Positions 1-5,043 of a DNA stretch of 5,043 nucleotides are shown piece after piece. The translations under genes and the position numbers were made by a program. Below the pieces are notes generated by a model. The model had not been told where the DNA came from. It saw nothing but the letters and a program-made list of their open reading frames with translations, and made no database searches. This DNA comes from Niastella sp. (GTDB taxonomy: Bacteria > Bacteroidota > Bacteroidia > Chitinophagales > Chitinophagaceae), in contig JAJKIL010000119.1 of the NCBI GenBank assembly GCA_021154515.1, positions 1 to 5,043 on the forward strand. Direction: 5' to 3'. Positions within the stretch are counted from its first letter, which is position 1, and each line of letters begins with the position of its first letter.

Positions 1-752
1 CCTCAGACCTCGGTTTTGCCCAATTGGTACAGGATCATGAACAGGCACATACTTATTTTCCTTTTTACATGGGCACTAACGAAAGTTATTATGCATTTAT
101 GGACGAAGGCTGGGCGACCACTTTTGAATACCTGATCGGCATTTCCGAGAAAGGCCAGACAGCCGCTGATGATTTTTATAAAAAATTCAGGGTTACCCGC
201 TGGAGTCATGGGCCGCATGCAAAAGAAAATCCCATCATTACCCCCAGCCCCGATGTTACCTTTGGCGGTGGCAATAATGCCTATGGCAAACCATCGCTTA
301 GTTATCTGGCATTAAAAGACCTGCTGGGCGATAAACGGTTTAAGAAGGCGCTGCACAACTATATGAATAGCTGGAATGGCAAACATCCTATTCCCTGGGA
401 TTATTTCTATTCCATGGAAAAGGGTTCTAAAAAGAAGCTGGATTGGTTCTTTTATAACTGGTTCTTCACGCCCGGTTACATTGATCTTGCGCTGGACAAA
501 GTGGACAAAACTTCGAAAGGATATACCCTGAATATTAAAAACATGGGTGGATTTGCCGTTCCTTTTAATGTGATCGCGACCTATGATGACGGGTCAACTG
601 AAAGCTTTCATCAAACCCCCATAGTTTGGAAGCATAACCCCAAAGAGACCACCCTACCTATTAAAACCGCAAAACAGATCAAATCCCTGAAACTGGATGG
701 CGGCATTTTTATGGATGCCAACGAAAAAGATAATGCCTGGACTGCGAATTAG
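1..752 (+). CDS. M1-family zinc metallopeptidase, C-terminal part (5' truncated by window)
   Basis: The reading frame is open from the first full codon (base 3) to the TAG at 750-752, giving 249 visible residues with no start codon needed inside the window. The TTG at 24 is an internal leucine, because the family sequence continues upstream of it. Seen: HEQAH (codons 36-50), exactly 18 residues, then Glu at 105-107 within DEGWA. This is the HEXXH-X18-E zinc site of M1 gluzincins: two His and the distal Glu bind zinc, and the Glu of HEXXH is the general base. The Tyr at 282-284 (NAYGKP) is a candidate for the catalytic tyrosine of the family. A helical stretch follows, ending in WFFYNWFFTPGYIDLAL, then a beta-rich C-terminal domain from about base 480. 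The substrate-binding GxMEN motif would lie upstream, outside the window. Family members cleave N-terminal residues from peptides; Bacteroidota versions are often exported, but the signal peptide region is missing here. The family call is firm; exact substrate and location are unknown. Confidence 0.93.
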   Translation, partial: SDLGFAQLVQDHEQAHTYFPFYMGTNESYYAFMDEGWATTFEYLIGISEKGQTAADDFYKKFRVTRWSHGPHAKENPIITPSPDVTFGGGNNAYGKPSLSYLALKDLLGDKRFKKALHNYMNSWNGKHPIPWDYFYSMEKGSKKKLDWFFYNWFFTPGYIDLALDKVDKTSKGYTLNIKNMGGFAVPFNVIATYDDGSTESFHQTPIVWKHNPKETTLPIKTAKQIKSLKLDGGIFMDANEKDNAWTAN

Positions 753-815
753 GATGCCTGGCATGTAAATTAATGCAATTATGAAAGCATTAAACAAGCA
801 TGCTAAATAAAAACG

Positions 816-2147
816 ATGGGCAGATCATCCGGGTTTCTGGCAAAAACGAAGAAAATATTGAAGGTGTTGGGTCCCGGGTTAATTACCGGGGCCAGTGACG
901 ACGACCCTTCAGGTATTGCCACCTATTCCCAGGCAGGGGCCCAGTTTGGGTTAAAAACGCTTTGGACGGCATTGATAACCTTTCCGCTTATGGCCGGCAT
1001 CCAGGAAATGTGCGCCCGCATAGGATTGGTAACAACGGTTGGCCTCACTACTACGTTAAAGAGACACTATCCGAAATGGCTTTTGTACCTGATGATGGTG
1101 TTCAGTATCCCTGCAATCATCCTGAACATTGGCGCTGACATTGCGGGCATGGGGGCGGTGGCAAATCTTATTTTCCCGGCTATTAAACCAATGGTTTTCA
1201 GTGTCGCTTTTACCCTGATCCTGTTCATACTGATCGTATTTCTGCCCTATGAAAAAATAGTGACCTTTTTGAAATACCTGTGTCTTTCGATGTTCTTATA
1301 CATTGCTGTTCCATTTTTTACTCATCCGGATTGGACGCAAGTTCTTCGGAATACGTTCATTCCAACCATCAGGTTCGATAAAGATTTTATTGAAATACTG
1401 GTAGCCATCCTCGGCACCACTATTTCCCCTTACTTATTCTTCTGGCAGGTAACCATGGAGGCTGAAGATGTTAAACATGCAAATGCAAAGCAACTGATCC
1501 TTGCACGAAGAAAATTGATTAGACCAAATGGTAAGGAACACCCTGACAAGCGGGAACAAAGTTTTGTCATTCGATTGATCAAAAAAATGCAGCTCGATGT
1601 TAATTCCGGGATGCTTTTATCTTCGATAGTAATGTTCTTTATCATTCTGGCAACCGGAACTGCGTTAAATCTCCATGGCATAAAACATATAGACACGGTT
1701 GAACAAGCCGCAAAAGCCCTGGAACCGGTGGCAGGCAAAGCCTCCTATTTGTTGTTTGCATTAGGTGTAATAGGGACGGGCATGTTGGCCATTCCTGTTT
1801 TAACAGGTTCTCTTTCCTATATTGTGGCCGAAACATTTGGCTGGCGGGCAAGCCTGAATAAAAAATACTGGCAGGCCAAAAGGTTTTACTTTGTTATTTT
1901 AGTTTCCTTACTGGCGGGTCTTTCGATCAATTACATTGGCCTTAGCCCAATAAAGGCGCTGTTTTATACGGCAATCTTATACGGCCTTACCTGCCCCATC
2001 CTTATTGCCATCGTGCTGCATATCGGCAATAATAAAAAAATAATGAACCAGTATACAAATAGCACGCTATCGAATACATTGGGATTTTTAACATTGATTA
2101 TAATGACTGCAGCGGCCGCTTCCCTGATCTACTTTCAGTTTGTCTGA
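816..2147 (+). CDS. Nramp-superfamily divalent metal cation transporter (MntH-related, variant metal site)
   Basis: A 443-residue inner-membrane protein with about 11 hydrophobic helices (roughly 19-42, 46-66, 87-110, 123-144, 146-167, 192-214, 263-284, 309-338, 357-376, 377-402, 420-442), the normal length and topology of bacterial Nramp proteins. The N-terminal GPGLITGASDDDPSG and the following ATYSQAGAQFG identify the family. Nramp proteins import divalent metals, usually Mn2+ or Fe2+, with protons. Here the helix-1 motif is DPSG (residues 30-33) instead of DPGN, so the Asp ligand is kept but the Asn is replaced by Gly. The helix-6 segment is ISPYLFFWQ (203-211), with Ser204 where canonical members have the metal-binding Met of the MPH motif, and Tyr where they have His. 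A charged cytosolic segment of about 45 residues (215-260) separates helices 6 and 7. These changes argue against a standard MntH, so no symbol is given; Mg2+ or another cation is possible. ATG 816 follows an in-frame stop at 804-806 and is the only Met before the helix-1 motif. No clear Shine-Dalgarno is present, only an A-rich leader. The gene starts 63 bases after the peptidase gene and could be cotranscribed with it. Confidence 0.92.
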   Translation: MGRSSGFLAKTKKILKVLGPGLITGASDDDPSGIATYSQAGAQFGLKTLWTALITFPLMAGIQEMCARIGLVTTVGLTTTLKRHYPKWLLYLMMVFSIPAIILNIGADIAGMGAVANLIFPAIKPMVFSVAFTLILFILIVFLPYEKIVTFLKYLCLSMFLYIAVPFFTHPDWTQVLRNTFIPTIRFDKDFIEILVAILGTTISPYLFFWQVTMEAEDVKHANAKQLILARRKLIRPNGKEHPDKREQSFVIRLIKKMQLDVNSGMLLSSIVMFFIILATGTALNLHGIKHIDTVEQAAKALEPVAGKASYLLFALGVIGTGMLAIPVLTGSLSYIVAETFGWRASLNKKYWQAKRFYFVILVSLLAGLSINYIGLSPIKALFYTAILYGLTCPILIAIVLHIGNNKKIMNQYTNSTLSNTLGFLTLIIMTAAAASLIYFQFV

Positions 2148-2257
2148 AAAGCATACGACCAGCCGCACTTCAAATTCCCTTCAGTATTGTACTTTTACTT
2201 TAAAGGCTCGTTTCCTTGATATTCCGAGGCTTGCATTAAAAGCGTAATGGATCACCG

Positions 2258-2278
2258 GCATGGTTTTTTAAATCATGC
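2258..2278 (+). terminator. Hairpin with A/T-rich tail, possible terminator or 5'-leader structure
   Basis: GCATGGTTT pairs with AAATCATGC across a TTT loop, giving a 9-bp stem with one G-U pair. TATTTAATTATTT follows directly. It lies 110 bases after the transporter stop and 31 bases before the glycosyltransferase start. It may end the upstream transcript, but the stem is A/T-rich and the tail is not a clean T run. It could equally be a leader structure of the next gene, or chance. Confidence 0.3.
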
Positions 2279-2309
2279 TATTTAATTATTTAACCATTCG
2301 TAGCAAGTT

Positions 2310-3794
2310 TTGAATAACCTAAGCAAATACTTCGTTGCTGAAAGAATTGGAAAAAAGGAATGGATTATCGGCTCCATACTGTTATTTCTTTTTATTGTAA
2401 GATCATTCCTGGTTTTTGATATGGGGTTGATGCCCCAGGACGCTTATTATTTTTTCTACAGTGAACACCTCGACCTCTCCTATTTTGACCATCCATCCGG
2501 TATAGCCTGGGTATTATGGCTATTCACTTCCCTGCTGGGAAAAAAAGTGTTTGTAGTAAAGCTGGCGGCCACCCTCGTTACGTTTTGCACACAGGCAGCA
2601 TTTGTTATCCTGGCCACCTGCTTTATGAACGTCAAAGGGGTTGTACAGGCAACTATATTGTTGTTCTCTACGATACTGATCTCGGTAGTATCGCTTATTG
2701 CCACACCAGATGTTCCGTTGTTACTTTTCTGGACGCTTTCTATAATAGCCTTATACCAGGCCATCTTCCAAAACAAAAAGAGCTATTGGTTATTGGCCGG
2801 CTTTTTAATGGGGCTGGCGTTCAACAGCAAGTATACGGCCGTGTTCCTTCCCGCAGGTTTATTGATGTATCTTGTTTTATCGCCTGAGCACCGGAAGTTA
2901 TTGAGGTCTTACTGGCCATATCTCAGTTTATTGCTTTTTGCCATCATGACAATGCCCGTTATAATCTGGAATTATAACCACGACTTTGCCTCCATCAAAT
3001 TCCAGTCTGTTAACAGGGCCGCGGAAGCCAGCAGTGATTATTTTAACATCACGAATATTCTTGGCGTGATAGGCCATCAGGCATTTTTGCTGGTTCCAGT
3101 ATTGATGTTTGCCTTGTTCTGGATGTTACGATCGATGTATAAAAAATACCGGCTCAAATTAAGTACGATCCCGGCACAACAATTATTTCTATTCTCTTTC
3201 TTTGCACCCATTTTCATTGGGTTTTTATTCATTGCTGTTTTCTATTGGGTAAAAATAAACTGGATGATGCCGGCTTATATCACAGGGATCATCCTGGCCA
3301 GTATGTATATAAAACCCAAATGGGTACAATACCAACTAATTGCTTCCCTTGTCATTCATTTCGCGATGGCGGTAGAAATTATCTTTTACCCATTTGAGGT
3401 GAAATCAGATGATACCTGGGTTGGCTGGGACCAGCTGGCTGACAATGTAAAAGAGATCAAGAAGGGCCATCCTGATTATTTTATATTCTCTGCAGACGAT
3501 TATAAAACCTCGGCCGTGCTGAACTTCTATTTCGATGAAATGGTGTACAGCAAAAATATTATTGGTGAACCCGCCTTACAATTCGACTATGTAAACACCG
3601 ATCTTCAAACGCTGCAGAACAGGAATGCCATTTTCATCGATTCACATCCTGATCTTTCTCCCTGCGGAACCTACCCGCCCGTTTTAAATAAATACTTTAC
3701 ACAGATCACCCCTTTACAACCCATCATGGTGAAAAAAGGCGGAAAGGTCGTCAGGGCGTTTTGTGTATATGCATGCATGAAATACAAGCCATAA
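2310..3794 (+). CDS. ArnT/PMT-type membrane glycosyltransferase (GT-C fold, PMT_2-like)
   Basis: A 494-residue polytopic membrane protein. Such enzymes transfer a sugar from a polyprenyl-phosphate donor to lipid A, a glycan or a protein on the periplasmic side. Seen: a first hydrophobic helix (about 18-36); then the first outer loop with QDAYYFFYSEHLDLSYFDHPSG (43-64), matching the DEAYYW...YFDHPP signature, where Asp44 (codon 2439-2441) is the likely catalytic acid position. Next come TPDVPLLLFW (132-141), GLAFNSKYTAVFL (168-180), WNYNHDFASIKFQ (220-232) and KINWMMPAY (315-323), all at family-typical positions. Several helices run to about residue 360. A soluble C-terminal segment follows, with VGWDQLADNV (371-380), IFSADDYKTSAVLNFYF (392-408) and three Cys (452, 485, 489). 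Start: an in-frame TAG at 2301-2303 blocks extension, the first in-frame ATG falls after helix 1, and TTG 2310 is the only usual start codon that retains helix 1. No ribosome binding site is clear. No lipid A or undecaprenyl-phosphate sugar genes are adjacent, so donor and acceptor cannot be named. Its 3' end nearly abuts the convergent oxidoreductase gene. Confidence 0.9.
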   Translation: MNNLSKYFVAERIGKKEWIIGSILLFLFIVRSFLVFDMGLMPQDAYYFFYSEHLDLSYFDHPSGIAWVLWLFTSLLGKKVFVVKLAATLVTFCTQAAFVILATCFMNVKGVVQATILLFSTILISVVSLIATPDVPLLLFWTLSIIALYQAIFQNKKSYWLLAGFLMGLAFNSKYTAVFLPAGLLMYLVLSPEHRKLLRSYWPYLSLLLFAIMTMPVIIWNYNHDFASIKFQSVNRAAEASSDYFNITNILGVIGHQAFLLVPVLMFALFWMLRSMYKKYRLKLSTIPAQQLFLFSFFAPIFIGFLFIAVFYWVKINWMMPAYITGIILASMYIKPKWVQYQLIASLVIHFAMAVEIIFYPFEVKSDDTWVGWDQLADNVKEIKKGHPDYFIFSADDYKTSAVLNFYFDEMVYSKNIIGEPALQFDYVNTDLQTLQNRNAIFIDSHPDLSPCGTYPPVLNKYFTQITPLQPIMVKKGGKVVRAFCVYACMKYKP

Positions 3795-3796
3795 AC

Positions 3797-5043
3797 TTAT
3801 GGATGATCCTTCCCCGCTAATTGCAGGGCGCTTGTTGTGATGAAGTATTTGGCCAGCATATTGGGAACCTCCCATGCGGGCATGTTCTTATTTTTCAGGT
3901 ATTGCAGAAAGTTTTGGGTAACCCGGGCAAAATGCTCTTCGTGCCCTTCGGTGTATGCAGAGGTAACAACCTGCCAGCCGGTTGTTGATTGCACCAGTTC
4001 CACCCCCGGGTATTTTGCCTGGATCTTTTTAAACGCTTCGGTAGGATTGACATTTTTATCTACCGGTTCAATATACAGCACAGGTTTATATTTTTCGGCA
4101 GCGCCCTGTTTTATCACAAGCCGCGCTTTGGAACCCTTCATCAGGGCATAGTAATTATCGCCACCTGCCGGCGCCTGGTAATCCCACAGTGCTACTGTTT
4201 TTGCATGAACGCCTTTGATGGTGTAGTTGATCTCTCCATTATAGAAGATCTTTAGCAGCGTATCATTAACGGCGCTGCCTTTTAAATAGGCGGGGAAAGC
4301 ATCCGCTTTTGTCAGCGTTTTGAATTGATTCAGGCTTAGATCGGTTGTCCAGTGTTTGGCAGAATCAAGCTGAATATCTTTTAAATAATCGATTGTTTGT
4401 TCAGGAAAACATTCCCATTGCACCAGGTCAACCAAATGCGTCATTACATCGGCAATGCCCTCCCCCTGCTGCGACGCATCGAAGAACCATTGGGGCCGCG
4501 TAAGCACATTGCCCGAAACAAATTTGTAGAAATAATGAATACTGGTTTTTACTACTGCCGGATCGGCCGCGGTACCTTTTTCCAGGGTGCCAAAGATCTC
4601 CGGGTCCATCGACAGTTCCCGTAGTAATTTGTTGGTGATCTCAAAACGTTCGGTCATGATATCATACAACAACAATTTGTTTTTGTTGGCTGCGTCAAAG
4701 GCCTGCTTCAATTGTTCAAACTGGCTGCTGTTAATAGCCATTGGTTTGTCGGCAAAAACATTAAACCCGTTTTGTAAACTTTTTAAAATATAATCGGCTT
4801 TCTTCTGGTTGTTCCCCGACAGCACCACCACGTTTCCCTTCTTTTCGGCTACCATTTTCTCAAAGAAATCATTGCCGGTATACACGGCTTCTTTCCAATG
4901 GGTGGGATTGTCTTTTCTTGCATTATAGCCATTGATCTTATCGAGGTGTAATTGCAGGTCACTGCCCCCCGGGGCGTATACATGCACAACGGAATCTACA
5001 TCGGCATACATTGTCTTTTGCACAAGCGCCGCATGAAAGTGAC
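3797..5043 (-). CDS. Gfo/Idh/MocA-family oxidoreductase with putative oxidoreductase C-terminal domain (5' truncated by window)
   Basis: On the minus strand the frame is open from the window edge to the TAA at 3799-3797. A GTG lies at 5023-5021, but the frame continues upstream as HFHAALV, a conserved part of the family, so the true start is beyond the window. Residues below are numbered from that GTG. These enzymes use NAD(P)(H) to oxidise or reduce sugars and similar compounds. Seen: an N-terminal Rossmann-type region with VVHVYAPGG (12-20), VVVLSGNN (65-72) and ADKPM (91-95), where Lys93 corresponds to the conserved Lys of the EKP motif. Then YDIMTERFEIT (120-130), and GEGIADVMTHLVDLVQWE (187-204), the GGG..D...H..D motif with Asp192 and His196 at the catalytic positions. 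The remainder (about 210-408) is the alpha/beta C-terminal domain common in Bacteroidota homologues, which often carry an export or lipoprotein signal; that part is not visible here. Substrate unknown. The gene is convergent with the glycosyltransferase, with 2 bases between stop codons. Confidence 0.9.
   Translation of the reverse strand, partial: HFHAALVQKTMYADVDSVVHVYAPGGSDLQLHLDKINGYNARKDNPTHWKEAVYTGNDFFEKMVAEKKGNVVVLSGNNQKKADYILKSLQNGFNVFADKPMAINSSQFEQLKQAFDAANKNKLLLYDIMTERFEITNKLLRELSMDPEIFGTLEKGTAADPAVVKTSIHYFYKFVSGNVLTRPQWFFDASQQGEGIADVMTHLVDLVQWECFPEQTIDYLKDIQLDSAKHWTTDLSLNQFKTLTKADAFPAYLKGSAVNDTLLKIFYNGEINYTIKGVHAKTVALWDYQAPAGGDNYYALMKGSKARLVIKQGAAEKYKPVLYIEPVDKNVNPTEAFKKIQAKYPGVELVQSTTGWQVVTSAYTEGHEEHFARVTQNFLQYLKNKNMPAWEVPNMLAKYFITTSALQLAGKDHP

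Noticed and set aside
754..764. Palindrome ATGCCTGGCAT after the peptidase stop as a terminator
   Set aside because: The arms are only 5 bp with a single central base, too tight for a hairpin loop, and no T run follows.
753..815. Metal-sensing riboswitch upstream of the transporter
   Set aside because: The 63-base gap is too short and lacks the paired helices of a known metal riboswitch.
1430..1851. Minus-strand open frames inside the transporter gene
   Set aside because: They lie wholly within a strongly supported plus-strand gene, and their translations show no recognisable domain.
2148..2309. Bacteroidota-type promoter (TTG near -33, TAnnTTTG near -7) before the glycosyltransferase gene
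   Set aside because: No full TAnnTTTG match is present; TACTTTTA at about 2190 is only partial and lacks a well-spaced TTG.
2480..2887. Additional open frames on both strands inside the glycosyltransferase gene
   Set aside because: They are shadows of a gene whose family motifs run continuously through this region; no family resemblance in the alternative frames.
3837..4793. Plus-strand open frames opposite the oxidoreductase gene
   Set aside because: The minus-strand protein has conserved cofactor and catalytic motifs throughout; the opposite frames have none.

Overview
The window looks like chromosomal DNA of a Bacteroidota bacterium, perhaps of the Chitinophagaceae type. This rests on four things. 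Base composition is moderate. Start codons are preceded by A/T-rich stretches rather than clear Shine-Dalgarno sites. The M1 peptidase has the HE..HTYFPFYMG...DEGWA variant that I associate with this phylum. The oxidoreductase belongs to a family (PGHFHAALVQK...THWKE...DKPM) that I know mainly from Bacteroidota. The genus is an inference.

Layout: (1) 1-752, plus strand, is the C-terminal part of an M1-family zinc metallopeptidase whose 5' end is cut off by the window, although the complete zinc site is visible. (2) After a 63-base gap, 816-2147 on the same strand encodes an 11-helix Nramp-superfamily divalent-metal transporter. Its metal-site motifs are non-canonical: DPSG instead of DPGN in helix 1, and Ser-Pro instead of Met-Pro in helix 6. 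(3) A 162-base spacer contains a hairpin followed by an A/T-rich tail. (4) 2310-3794, plus strand, encodes a 494-residue ArnT/PMT-type membrane glycosyltransferase that appears to start at TTG. (5) 3797-5043, minus strand, encodes most of a Gfo/Idh/MocA-type oxidoreductase; its stop codon lies 2 bases from that of the glycosyltransferase, and its N-terminus is beyond the right edge.

The genes do not form an obvious pathway. The peptidase and transporter could share a transcript, since they are codirectional, closely spaced and have no convincing terminator between them, but their functions are not evidently linked. The glycosyltransferase probably modifies an envelope glycan or lipid from the periplasmic face, and the oxidoreductase probably acts on a sugar or sugar-like compound. 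I saw no RNA genes, mobile elements, CRISPR array or phage genes, and nothing that amounts to a new multi-gene system. The most notable item is the altered metal-binding site of the Nramp homologue, which suggests a substrate other than the usual Mn2+/Fe2+.
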